Both the position numbers and the translations under genes were made by a program. Below, piece by piece: positions 16,215-26,108 of a DNA stretch of 64,000 bases. Within the stretch, counting starts at the first letter, position 1, and each line of letters starts with the position of its first letter. Below the pieces are notes generated by a model. It was not told where the DNA came from, did not search any database, and worked only from the letters and a program-made list of their open reading frames with translations. Source of the stretch: Isotricha intestinalis (taxonomy: Eukaryota; Ciliophora; Litostomatea; Vestibuliferida; Isotrichidae); contig JAJJLU010003460.1 in NCBI GenBank assembly GCA_023807065.1, positions 1 to 64,000 on the forward strand. Direction: 5' to 3'.

Positions 16215-18404
16215 ATGAAAAATATGGAAAACATTTCAATATCAAATAAAATAAGGACAAATAGAAAAGTCTTAACATCACAGGAAGAAAAAAAGCCAGA
16301 AACAAAAATAATAATAAATAAAAAAAGTAAATCAACACCTAAAATCAATATATCTTTATCAAAAAAAGTTCTTGACTCATCAACTGATAATGACAATTTA
16401 AAAAGGGGGAAAAAATATAAAAAAAATAATTTTAATTTAAGTGAAATTAATTTAAATGAATTAGTTCCACTTGAATATGTTGAATTTCCTCCTCCTGGAA
16501 GTGGGAAAAAACCAAATTATTTAAGTAAAAAATTATTTTTCAAAGGAGGAATTTTACCTAATAATAATTATAGAAAAAATAATAAAAGTCCAATTTACCA
16601 ATATTATGATCATTTATTTGAAAAAGTAAAAAATGAAGGAAATAATAATTTTTCTTATTTTATGAATAAAGAAGAAAATTATATTAATGATAATATGGAT
16701 AAAATTAATGAAGATAATCATGAGATTTTAGGATTTCAAGATGATTCAAGTGCTGATGATGATGATGTAAATTCTCCACAATTATCTTCTTATGTTCAAG
16801 GAATTATTAATAATAATGAAAAACAAGAAGAAATTAATAATTATAATACTTTTTTAAATTCTAAACAAAAATATTATTTAGATGATAGTAATATTAATTT
16901 TTTTCAAAATCAAAATGAATTTGAGAATATGAATGTTAATGTTAATATTGATAATAATTTAAATAATAATAATTATTATTATCAATATAAGGAAAATTTT
17001 CATAATAATTTTCAAATTAGAAAACCTTATATGTATAAAAAAAGTAGTAGTGAGTATTTAAATTTTGGAAATTTTATAAATAACAAAAATAATTATTTCT
17101 ATAACACAAATAATAATAATATTGAAAATAATATAAGTAAACAAAATAATAATGAACTATTAAATAATATATATTATAAACAACAACAAATTAATTATTA
17201 TCAACAATATATGAATAATCAATTACAATTTAATTATTTATATAATCAAAATAATAATAATAATAATAATATTAATAACATAAGATATGGTTATAAAAAC
17301 CCAAATAAAAGTTACAGTTCAAATGATATAATAAAATCTTTAAATTCTCAAAGATTTAATAATAATCAATTTAATTATATGAAAAAATTAATTAATTATA
17401 ATTATACTTCATTATCAGACGATGAACTTGCAAAAGAAGCTCATTTAATAGCAAAAATACAAAATGGTTGTCGTTTCTTAAAAAAAAAAATTGAAGAAAA
17501 TCCAGAATTAGTAGATTCTCTTTTTTTTAATAATATTTTAAGTTATGTTGAAGAATTATCAACTGATCAATTTGGTAATTATTTTATTAAAAAAATATTT
17601 CATTATTTGTCGGAAAATAAATTACTACAATTTATTGCTATTATTTTCCCAGTTATTCAAACTGTAGCAACTAATTTATATGGAACAAGAGTTTTACAAG
17701 ATTTAATTGATTTTTTAAAAAGTGATAAATTATTATCTGCTTTTGTCAAAATAATGGTTCCTTATATTTCTTTTTTTGTAAATGACTCAAATGCAGTTCA
17801 TATTATTTATAAATTAATAAATATTAATAATAATTTAATTGAAAATATTCATGAAGCCTTTTGTAATCAAATTTTAGATATTGCTACTAATAAAAAAGGA
17901 TGTACTTTTCTTAAGAAATATATGGAAATAATGAATGAAAATAAAATTAAAAATATTATTAAAGCAATTGAAGATAATTTAGTTTCAATTATAACTGATC
18001 AATATGGTAATTATTGTATTCAATTTATAATTTTATTTCAAAATCAAAATATTAAAATAAATATTATTGAGCAAATTGCAAAAAATATTTGTTTTTATTC
18101 TAATCAAAAATTCAGTTCTAATGTAGTTGAAAAATGCTTTGAAGATAATTATTTAAAAGATAAAGTAATAAAAGAATTATTAATTGAAGACAATTTTCAT
18201 ACAATATTACTTGATAATTTTGGTAATTATGTTGTTCAAAAAGCAATTAGTTGTTCCAGTGAAGATATACAAGATAAATTTTTTAAAATGTTAGTTCCTT
18301 TAATTCCTCAGTTACAAAAATTAAATTTTGGTCAAAAATTATTTTCAAAATTATTGATTCAATATCCTAAATTTTCTTTATATATGCTTAATATGGATCC
18401 GTAA
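16215..18404 (+). CDS. Pumilio/PUF-family RNA-binding protein
   Basis: PUF proteins bind 3' UTR sequences and repress or localise mRNAs. The 729-residue product has a long Asn/Tyr-rich low-complexity N-terminus (about 400 residues, probably disordered) and eight PUF repeats from about residue 405 to the end. The base-reading triplets can be read off: R1 CRFLK, R2 NYFIK, R3 TRVLQ, R4 NAVHIIY, R5 CTFLK, R6 NYCIQ, R7 SNVVE, R8 NYVVQ. R8, R7 and R6 keep the canonical NYxxQ, SNxxE and NYxxQ, which predict recognition of a UGU core. R1, R2, R4 and R5 differ from the classical code, so specificity after the UGU is likely changed. Confidence 0.9.
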   Translation: MKNMENISISNKIRTNRKVLTSQEEKKPETKIIINKKSKSTPKINISLSKKVLDSSTDNDNLKRGKKYKKNNFNLSEINLNELVPLEYVEFPPPGSGKKPNYLSKKLFFKGGILPNNNYRKNNKSPIYQYYDHLFEKVKNEGNNNFSYFMNKEENYINDNMDKINEDNHEILGFQDDSSADDDDVNSPQLSSYVQGIINNNEKQEEINNYNTFLNSKQKYYLDDSNINFFQNQNEFENMNVNVNIDNNLNNNNYYYQYKENFHNNFQIRKPYMYKKSSSEYLNFGNFINNKNNYFYNTNNNNIENNISKQNNNELLNNIYYKQQQINYYQQYMNNQLQFNYLYNQNNNNNNNINNIRYGYKNPNKSYSSNDIIKSLNSQRFNNNQFNYMKKLINYNYTSLSDDELAKEAHLIAKIQNGCRFLKKKIEENPELVDSLFFNNILSYVEELSTDQFGNYFIKKIFHYLSENKLLQFIAIIFPVIQTVATNLYGTRVLQDLIDFLKSDKLLSAFVKIMVPYISFFVNDSNAVHIIYKLININNNLIENIHEAFCNQILDIATNKKGCTFLKKYMEIMNENKIKNIIKAIEDNLVSIITDQYGNYCIQFIILFQNQNIKINIIEQIAKNICFYSNQKFSSNVVEKCFEDNYLKDKVIKELLIEDNFHTILLDNFGNYVVQKAISCSSEDIQDKFFKMLVPLIPQLQKLNFGQKLFSKLLIQYPKFSLYMLNMDP

Positions 18405-18688
18405 AAATTTATAATCAGTTTTTTAAATTTTCATTCTCTGAATTTATATTATTAAGTAATTATGTTATTTATAATAATTTGTAAAAGTAAAAATATTTAT
18501 TTGAATATATATTTTTATTAAAAATGAAATAAATGTTATATTTATTTTTTTTTGATTTTTACTGAATTTAAAATTTTATTATAATATTATTTATTAACTT
18601 CACATTCTTTTGAATTTTAAAGTAATATTTAAATTTTTTATACATAATTTATATAATTTAGATTTAAGAATTTATAAAAAAGTAAAAA

Positions 18689-19607
18689 TTAACTAAATTC
18701 TTTTCTCCAAAGGAAAATTTCTTGATTTTTATATAACATTTTATCATTTTCTAATATAACAACAATTTTAATATAAAATTTTAATGAAAATGAATCATTA
18801 TTTTTTTGAGTAGGATGAAGATTTCTTCCACTTAAGAAAAATCTAAAAGGAATAATATCATCATCATAAGGTTGTCCATCACAAACTTGTAATTTCCCAA
18901 TAATAATATTTTCAAATGTTTTATTAATATCATTTAATATTTGTTCTCTTTTAATTAATTGAATTTCAACTGATTTAACAGGAGTAGTTACTTCTAAAAA
19001 ATATAATTTACCAATAATAACATCATTTAAATCAAATTTATTTTGAAATAATTCATATTCCATATGTAATTTATTTGTTACTCCTATTTCTAACCTACAA
19101 TTACCATTCATTATTGGATTTTTTGATATATTTTCAACTATAAAATTTTTTATATATAATTTTTCAGTGTTAAATAATTTTCTTATTAGTTTTATTTGTA
19201 TATAATATTTAATACAAAAATGAACTCCATAATATGTTTCTATTGGTGTTTTTATATTGTTAAAAATATGAAATAATTTTAGTGGTTTTATTATTTTTCC
19301 TTCGTTTAAAAGGGTTTCTGTTTCATTTAAAAATGTTGTTATTTTATTATTATCATTATTTTTCATTTCTCCTATTAATTGTATTTTCATTCCTAAATGT
19401 TCGAAATGAGAAATTTCTCTTGGTTTTATTTCAATATTCACTTTTATATTTTCTTTATTAGAAAAAATAAGAATCTCTTCTTGTGTTGATTGTTCTATTA
19501 ATTTTAATCTCCCTTTTATTGGTTGTAAAGATATTAATATTTCTGGAAATTTAGGGATTAAAGGGAGAAAGTTCTAATGATATGTTATATAATTTATTTA
19601 CAAACAT
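18689..19607 (-). CDS. VPS26: VPS26, retromer arrestin-fold subunit
   Basis: VPS26 joins VPS35 and VPS29 in retromer, which recycles receptors from endosomes. Coding exons on the minus strand are 19607-19602 (ATG TTT only) and 19573-18689, giving 296 residues. The long frame alone has no ATG at its 5' end. A 28-bp intron places Met-Phe in front of NFLPLIPKFPEILI, matching the family's short N-terminal MxFL start. Family motifs are clear: FEHLGMKIQLIGEM, YYGVHFCIKYYIQ, DVIIGKLYFL, IQLIKREQI, IPFRFFLSG and the C-terminal EIFLWRKEF. Length is slightly shorter than human VPS26 (about 327) because the acidic C-terminal tail is missing. Confidence 0.92.
19574..19601 (-). other. Spliceosomal intron, 28 bp, after a 6-nt first coding exon
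   Basis: On the minus strand it reads GTAAATAAATTA...CATTAG. It separates a coding exon of only ATG TTT from the remainder of VPS26, phase 0. Support is the absence of any other ATG start for the VPS26 N-terminus and the good family match after joining. Confidence 0.75.
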
Positions 19608-19795
19608 TTCTTATTTTATTTTTTTAAATTAAAAAATATTAAATGTCAATAATTGATTTATTTATAATAATATAATAAATTTATGTTAGAAATTATTTTA
19701 AATAAATAAAAGCTCAAAAAATATTTAATTACAATTCATTAAATAAACATAACAAAATATGATGATTGAATAATAATTAATAATTTCGAGGGTAA

Positions 19796-22700
19796 TTATA
19801 TATATTTATTTAAGATATTTTGAATCCAAAACAGAAATTCAATCTGTTTCTTAAGAGAAAAATATCTTAAACAAGTCATTAATACACACACAAATCCTTT
19901 AAGAAGATTGGACAAAATTAAACTTAAAAATATACTTAATATCCATTTTCCTTGACTTTCATTATAAACAGTAGTAAATAAACTTAAATAATACCAGAAT
20001 AATATATTTAGACCAATCATACAAGAATAATAAATTTTATGTTTTAGTCCAATAGATTTTAAAGAACTTAAAACTTTAGGACTATCTATATAAGGAGATG
20101 ATAAAAGAGAATTTAATCCTTGAACATAAGTCATTAAAATATTAATTATAACACATATAATTGAAGTAAATATAGATGATATAAAAGATTTAAATAAAAT
20201 ATTTGAGAAACTTAAATTATTATGATATTTTTGAGAAATCATTGAATTAGAAAAAAAACAACTGTTGAATACAGAAAGTAAAGATAAATTAATAAAAAAT
20301 AAAGAACAATTAACAGAATAAAATTCTAATTCTCTTTTTTTAAATATTTTTATTATTAATATTTTATCAAGAAGAAAACTTTTGAGTATATCAGTAAACT
20401 TTCTATCATCTTTTTCAAAAGCTTGTATAAATGAATAATCATTCTTATGAATAAAATTTTTAGTTTGATAAGAAAATAATACATTATTGGTTGCAGTTCT
20501 TTCATGAGTATTGAGAGTTGGAGTAGGAATTGTTTCATTATCATTTGTTTCAATTGTTCCTTTTAGATTTGGATTTGATTCAGCATTTGTCACTATTCTT
20601 TTTACTATATTTGGTTTAATTATATCAGAAATATTTTGGACAAATGGAACAAATTCAATGAAATTAAAATAAGCAAAACAAGCTATTTGAATACCTAATA
20701 CCAATGTTGATAACCATAATCCAGAACTTTTTGTTATTAAACTAGATTTTTTAAACAAATTATAACATTTCATTGGTTTAATATTAAATTCTGAAAAAAT
20801 TGAAGAATGTAAATCTTTATTTTCATAATTATCACATTTTTCCTTACATTGAGTTACAACATTATATACATATGTTTTTCTATCTCTTAAAACAATATCA
20901 TCATTCTCAAATGAAAAAACAACACAAATATCATTATAAAAAGGAGATTTAATATCTTCTAAATTATAACCTAATTTAAAAGCAGCTTTAACTAAAGGAG
21001 TATATTCAATTTTATTGCCTGGTTGTGACACTGGTGAAGGTTGTGGTTCTGGTTGAGGTGAAGGCTGTGGTTGAGGTTGAGGTTGAGGTGAAGGCTGTGG
21101 TTGAGGTTGAGGATCTGGTTGTGGAGATGGTGTTGGTTCAGTCTCTGATTCTTCTTCTGGCTCTGGCTCTGGCTCTGGTTCTACTGCAGGAGAACAATTT
21201 GATGAATCTAACGTTTTTCTTGATACTTGACCAAAATATATATATTCTTTATTTTCATTCGTTGTTACCTTTACTTCAATTATTTTATTGTTTTCTTCTG
21301 GATAAGCCTCTTTTAAAAGATTTATACATTCTTGATTTATTATATTTAAGAAAGTAAAATCACTATTTACTCCTTTTACTTTTAATATTGAAAAAGTATT
21401 TAATAAATCATAATTATCAGATATAATTTCAATAATTTCATTTTGTGTTTTTGAAATTTTACAAATTTTTGATGTATAATATTCTTCACTATTATCACAA
21501 AAATAAGGTAGCATCTTTATTTTGATTTTAATATTAGACAATACCTCATTTTCATATTTATAATCAATTTCAACATTTGATTCTAAAATATTTTCTGTTG
21601 AAGTATAGGTAAAAGATGTTCCTGAGACTTCATTGATTTTAGTATTTAAACTAACAGTAGATGCACCATTTTTAACATTCCCATTTCCAATAACTTTAAA
21701 ATAAAAATAAAAAGGAGCAGAATGAACTCCAACTAATTCAGAAATACTAATTTGAATCGGTTTTTGAAAATATCCATACAAAACAAGATTTTTATCTTCA
21801 ACTGTTGGAACTTTTTCATTACAAACTGTATTAAGATCTGATACATTACCACCTTGTGCATCACTAAAATTAAACATTTGATATTGATCTTCTTGATCTT
21901 TGGGGTATATAATTATTCCAAATCCATCCTTAAAATACTGTCTTTCGTTATCTCTTACATGATTATGATACATTATCATACACAATTCCCATTTTTTTCT
22001 ATAAATTATTCTATTGTATTTATGGAATATATAAACATCATTACCAATATAAAATTTTCCTTCTACATCAGTATAAAGACATTCACCCTTTTCTTTAGTA
22101 TAACAAGCAGTTATATAATCTATATATTCTCTTTCTACCTTACCCAAATCACACTCAACTTGTATTGTTTCATTAATTTTTTTTTCACTATATGATTTAC
22201 ATGCATAAAAATAATAGAACACCGTAAAATTTGTATTTTCTTTACAATTTATAAGAGTAAAGTATAATAAATCTGGTATTCCTTTTGATATATAAAAAAA
22301 AGAATATTTATTATCACTTCCTTTAGGAACTAAAGTATTTAATGGTAAAGGATTTTTGTTCCCATCTAATAATGTACCGTTTAATTGTTTATTATCTTTT
22401 ATGGTTATAATAAATTGATAATTTCTTTTTTCATGAGCGATAACATGGAAAATACCCACTAAATTTGCAGAATATATTTGAAATGGAAATGACTTTACCG
22501 TTTGGTTAAATAAACGAGGAAGTTGAAATTCAAAAAGTTTTTCACCAATAAAATAATAATAATCAATAGATCCTTTTGTAATTTTTCCTAGATTGGCCAT
22601 ATCACCCAAGTAAATTAAACAAGTATCTTCTGTTGAAAAATTAAAAAACATTGTAGATTCCTCATCTGAGCAAGTTACATTTACATTAGCACCCATCTCA

Positions 22701-22963
22701 GATATCTCAGATGCAACTTTAAATCTCCAGTCAAATATTATTAATGCTCCAAAATCTTCTTTATCTATAACTGTTCCTAACCTAGTTTCTTCAAAAGAGT
22801 TCCCATGCCTATATGCAATACATCCTCCTAAACATGAATTTTCATAATTACACCATACTCTTTTTGTTCCATATTCTTCTTCAGTATCATAATCATAATT
22901 AAAATCATAAGACTTCATCAAAGGTAAAATAGAGAGAAATAATGTTATTATGTCCAACTTCAT
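19796..22963 (-). CDS. Large secretory/surface multi-pass membrane protein with Pro/Gln/Glu-rich stalk
   Basis: A 1055-residue protein with a signal peptide at 1-18 (MKLDIITLFLSILPLMKS) and a cysteine-containing ectodomain of about 580 residues. A spacer of PEPEPE, PQPQPQ and PSPQP units follows at about 595-650. The C-terminal part has about five membrane segments (for example WLSTLVLGIQIACFAYFNF near residue 740, then four helices in the last 190 residues). The C-terminal membrane block resembles a large expanded family of ciliate and other protist surface proteins, but I cannot name it with certainty. Glycosylation sequons (N-x-S/T) are frequent in the ectodomain. It probably sits at the cell surface or in the endomembrane system. 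Ligand and role unknown. Confidence 0.65.
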   Translation of the reverse strand: MKLDIITLFLSILPLMKSYDFNYDYDTEEEYGTKRVWCNYENSCLGGCIAYRHGNSFEETRLGTVIDKEDFGALIIFDWRFKVASEISEMGANVNVTCSDEESTMFFNFSTEDTCLIYLGDMANLGKITKGSIDYYYFIGEKLFEFQLPRLFNQTVKSFPFQIYSANLVGIFHVIAHEKRNYQFIITIKDNKQLNGTLLDGNKNPLPLNTLVPKGSDNKYSFFYISKGIPDLLYFTLINCKENTNFTVFYYFYACKSYSEKKINETIQVECDLGKVEREYIDYITACYTKEKGECLYTDVEGKFYIGNDVYIFHKYNRIIYRKKWELCMIMYHNHVRDNERQYFKDGFGIIIYPKDQEDQYQMFNFSDAQGGNVSDLNTVCNEKVPTVEDKNLVLYGYFQKPIQISISELVGVHSAPFYFYFKVIGNGNVKNGASTVSLNTKINEVSGTSFTYTSTENILESNVEIDYKYENEVLSNIKIKIKMLPYFCDNSEEYYTSKICKISKTQNEIIEIISDNYDLLNTFSILKVKGVNSDFTFLNIINQECINLLKEAYPEENNKIIEVKVTTNENKEYIYFGQVSRKTLDSSNCSPAVEPEPEPEPEEESETEPTPSPQPDPQPQPQPSPQPQPQPQPSPQPEPQPSPVSQPGNKIEYTPLVKAAFKLGYNLEDIKSPFYNDICVVFSFENDDIVLRDRKTYVYNVVTQCKEKCDNYENKDLHSSIFSEFNIKPMKCYNLFKKSSLITKSSGLWLSTLVLGIQIACFAYFNFIEFVPFVQNISDIIKPNIVKRIVTNAESNPNLKGTIETNDNETIPTPTLNTHERTATNNVLFSYQTKNFIHKNDYSFIQAFEKDDRKFTDILKSFLLDKILIIKIFKKRELEFYSVNCSLFFINLSLLSVFNSCFFSNSMISQKYHNNLSFSNILFKSFISSIFTSIICVIINILMTYVQGLNSLLSSPYIDSPKVLSSLKSIGLKHKIYYSCMIGLNILFWYYLSLFTTVYNESQGKWILSIFLSLILSNLLKGFVCVLMTCLRYFSLKKQIEFLFWIQNILNKYI

Positions 22964-23562
22964 TTATTTGTTTTTTATAAATCTTTTTGTTTATTTATAT
23001 TGAAAAAATAATAATGTTTAATTTAATGAACTGTGATTAATTATGTTTTTGATGAATGAAAATTTAAAATCATAATTTAATTTCAATAATATTTATTTAT
23101 AATTCTTTATTATTTTTAAATTCACATTTCAAATTGTGATTTTGAAAAAAAGATGGAAATATGAACAGAAAAGAAAAATATTATTTGCTGATTTATCAAA
23201 AAATACTCTATAATTCTCAAAAACAATAATTATAAACTTTTTAATCAATGAAAAGTTTTATTAATTAAATCCCTTTAAGAATGTTGAAATCTTTTCAAAA
23301 TAATTATTTATTTATATTAATTTTTCCAATATTAAATAATTAAAAATATTACCAAAGATTATTTGGGTCATATATATGAATTATATATTATAATAAAATA
23401 CTATACATTTTATCATTTTTGGAATTCTTTAGAAATTCACTTTAATATACAAAATATCATGAGATAAAAAATATAAAAATGTTTTATTCCCCAAATAATT
23501 ATATAAAAATTAAAATATTATTTTCTATATATTTATAACCTTAAAAGAGAAGAATAAAAACT
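22964..23562. other. AT-rich intergenic region
   Basis: About 600 bp between the start of the surface-protein gene and the end of the next minus-strand gene. I find no coding stretch, RNA gene or repeat. It must hold the promoter of the surface-protein gene. Confidence 0.5.
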
Positions 23563-24828
23563 TTATTTGGTAAATTCAATCTTAATCTTTTCTTTAGGAG
23601 TTCTATAATATAATTGTGGTTGTTTTTTATTTGATAGATTTAAAGTATTAATTACATCTTTTTTTTCTTCTTTTCCATTATCTTTAACAGTAATATTTTT
23701 TTTAGAATTATTATTTCTTTTTAAAGTTTTATTATAATTAAGAATATCTCTTAAAGTTTCTTCTAATATATCATCTTTTTCACTTGCAACAATTGTACTA
23801 GTACTTGAAATTGATGAATCTTTTTCTTTTTCACTTAAATTATATTTTTCTATATCTCCTAAATTAAAATGAGTTCTTTGTCTTCTATGATTTCCTTTTA
23901 AATTAGTATTTTCTTGTTTCAACAGATTAAATGGATTATTTTCTTCTTCTTTGTTTTCTTCGTTATTTATTTCTTCTTTTAATATTTTATTTGAAAATAT
24001 TCCTTTATTAAATTCAATGTCTTTTTTCATTTTTAAAAGAGTTGATATATTTATGTCCGATGTATTATAAATTGCTTTTCTTAAATAAATATTTTCATTA
24101 AATATTTCACTTACTATTTTACATTCTTTATTTCTTTTTTCAATTTCTTTTTCTTCATATTGTTTAATAAGATAAATTAAGTTAAGATGATTTAATTTTA
24201 ATTCTTTATTTTCTTTAATTAAAAATTCATTTTCTTTTTTTAATTTATGAATAACTTTAATTTTATCCTCATTTATTTTTCTAATTTTTTTCTCAAATTC
24301 TTTCTGAATGAAAGAAATGTAATATGATAAAACTTTAATAACTTGTTTATATTCTAAAATTTGAATATTAATATTATCATCATCATTAGAAAAATCTGAA
24401 TCGATAAAATCATCATTTGAATTATTTTTATATTTACTATTATTTGTTAAATTTAAATTTCTGTTTTTTCTTAATGAACAATCAGTTTTAAGTTCTCCTT
24501 TAATATTTGAACAATTAATATTATATCTTCCTTTTATATTTTCTCTATTTGGAATCAATTCTGTTTTTTTTTTATAATGATGAACTTTTCTTATTTCTTT
24601 TGTTGATCTATTTGAAAATTGAAGAGTATTTTTTTCAGAATTTCTATTTACATTTTGATGACTTAAATCAAAATTTGTATTCTTATTGATATAATTATTT
24701 ATGTTTAAATGATGATTATTATTATTTGATGATGAAATATTTCTTTTCTTTTTTTCATTTGATAATCTTATATTATTTTTTTTAATTTTTGATGTATTTA
24801 TTAATACTTTAAAATTGTTTTCTTTCAT
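23563..24828 (-). CDS. Hypothetical coiled-coil protein, 421 aa
   Basis: One open frame from ATG 24828. The N-terminal 130 residues are polar, rich in Asn, Lys and Ser. Residues about 150-255 form a coiled coil (YYISFIQKEFEKKIRKINED and the next 80 residues), followed by a Glu-rich stretch and a basic Ser/Thr-rich tail with NHRRQRTHFNLGD. No catalytic or metal-binding motif. It is divergent with the next gene, 87 bp away, so the two share a compact promoter. Function unknown; a cytoskeletal or centrosomal role would be a guess. Confidence 0.55.
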   Translation of the reverse strand: MKENNFKVLINTSKIKKNNIRLSNEKKKRNISSSNNNNHHLNINNYINKNTNFDLSHQNVNRNSEKNTLQFSNRSTKEIRKVHHYKKKTELIPNRENIKGRYNINCSNIKGELKTDCSLRKNRNLNLTNNSKYKNNSNDDFIDSDFSNDDDNINIQILEYKQVIKVLSYYISFIQKEFEKKIRKINEDKIKVIHKLKKENEFLIKENKELKLNHLNLIYLIKQYEEKEIEKRNKECKIVSEIFNENIYLRKAIYNTSDINISTLLKMKKDIEFNKGIFSNKILKEEINNEENKEEENNPFNLLKQENTNLKGNHRRQRTHFNLGDIEKYNLSEKEKDSSISSTSTIVASEKDDILEETLRDILNYNKTLKRNNNSKKNITVKDNGKEEKKDVINTLNLSNKKQPQLYYRTPKEKIKIEFTK

Positions 24829-24915
24829 ATTTTTATAATTTATTTTATTTATTTTTCAAAATTATGAGAATAAATAGAAATAAAAAAATAAAAATTTCCT
24901 TTAATTTTGATATAA

Positions 24916-25935
24916 ATGGAATTATTAATTGATCCTAATAGAATAATATATGTAACAAAAACAGGTAAAAAAATTCATTTAAGAAGAGATTGTTTAACAA
25001 TTAAACAATCAAAAGTACAACAATTTAAATATAATCAAATTAATAAAGAAAAATATTATTCTATTTGTCAAAAATGTGAAATGAAAGAGACATTATTTAA
25101 AACCCAAAAATTATGTTTTCCAAAACAATTAAAAAATAATTTACTTAGTATTAGTACAATTCATCCAATTAATAATCTTTCATCAAGTGAATATGAAGCA
25201 ATTCCAGATGATTTTTCCTTAAATAATAATAATAACATAAATAATCAACAAAATAATTTAAAAAAAAGTCCTATATATAATAATTCAAATAATAATAGTT
25301 CATTTATTAATTATAATAATAATAATAATAATTTTAATAATAATAATAATGATTTAGAATCAATTTCAAAAAAAGAACCAAGCTTTGTAAATAAATCTAA
25401 AACAGATAATAAAGATTGTATGAATATTAATGATAATTCCATTGAAAATATTTATGTTGATGATGAAGAAGAATCTACTGTAATTAATACAAATAAAAGA
25501 AATGAATTTAAACAAATAAAATTAGATTTAGATAATAATAAAAGTATTATTGATTTTAATAAAAGAAATAAACCGCAATATAACTTTATTGAGAATTTTA
25601 TTTTTTTTTTTGATGTTAAATTAATTGTTAAAAACAATATTTCTAATATTAAAATTGGATTTTCTATTATTTATATAGATGATGAAGACGTTGATTCTTT
25701 TGATACTTTAAAAATGATTCACAATTTTTCTATTAAAAATAATACTAAAATAAATTATCTTATAAATTTAAAAGAAGGATTTTATATTTATGAAATTCAA
25801 GAAGATTCTCAAAAACCAAAAAAAAAACAAAAATATTTCCAAAAAATTTATTTACTTAATATCTTCCAAATTAAACCTTATTTAAAAACTGATAAAGAAA
25901 ACGAATGTGAATATATATATAATGATAAAGAATAA
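24916..25935 (+). CDS. Asn-rich protein with an N-terminal small Cys/His domain
   Basis: A 339-residue protein. The first 60 residues read IIYVTKTGKKIHLRRDC...YYSICQKCEM. This resembles the small domain (VYVTKTGKKYH..C, then a C-x-x-C pair) that occurs at the ends of many bacterial secreted nucleases and competence-type proteins. The remaining sequence has a long poly-Asn tract (about residues 95-155), an acidic patch and a C-terminal region with beta-type sequence from about 230 (NFIFFFDVKLIVKNN). The domain match is from memory of a pattern, and the poly-Asn part is typical of AT-rich protist genomes. Function unknown. The gene is divergent from the coiled-coil gene on its left. Confidence 0.5.
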   Translation: MELLIDPNRIIYVTKTGKKIHLRRDCLTIKQSKVQQFKYNQINKEKYYSICQKCEMKETLFKTQKLCFPKQLKNNLLSISTIHPINNLSSSEYEAIPDDFSLNNNNNINNQQNNLKKSPIYNNSNNNSSFINYNNNNNNFNNNNNDLESISKKEPSFVNKSKTDNKDCMNINDNSIENIYVDDEEESTVINTNKRNEFKQIKLDLDNNKSIIDFNKRNKPQYNFIENFIFFFDVKLIVKNNISNIKIGFSIIYIDDEDVDSFDTLKMIHNFSIKNNTKINYLINLKEGFYIYEIQEDSQKPKKKQKYFQKIYLLNIFQIKPYLKTDKENECEYIYNDKE

Positions 25936-26108
25936 ACTTTTAAATAATGAATTTTCTTTATATTCAAATAAATATAATGATTATATTAATCAAATATAAT
26001 ACAATTAAAACTATATAATAATTTCAATATTCAAATTGTTCAAAACTTTATTTTATTATAATTTATTCTTAAAAATAATTTCATAAAAATTTGAAAAAGT
26101 AATAAAAA

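Noticed and set aside
21000..21180. Pro/Gln/Glu tract as a possible recombination hotspot or antigenic variation cassette
   Set aside because: Such stalk repeats are common in surface proteins; no second copy or switching structure is in the window.
21025..21357. Val/Glu-rich frame opposite the Pro/Gln/Glu stalk of the surface protein
   Set aside because: Antisense of the PEPE/PQPQ repeat coding region; no independent support.
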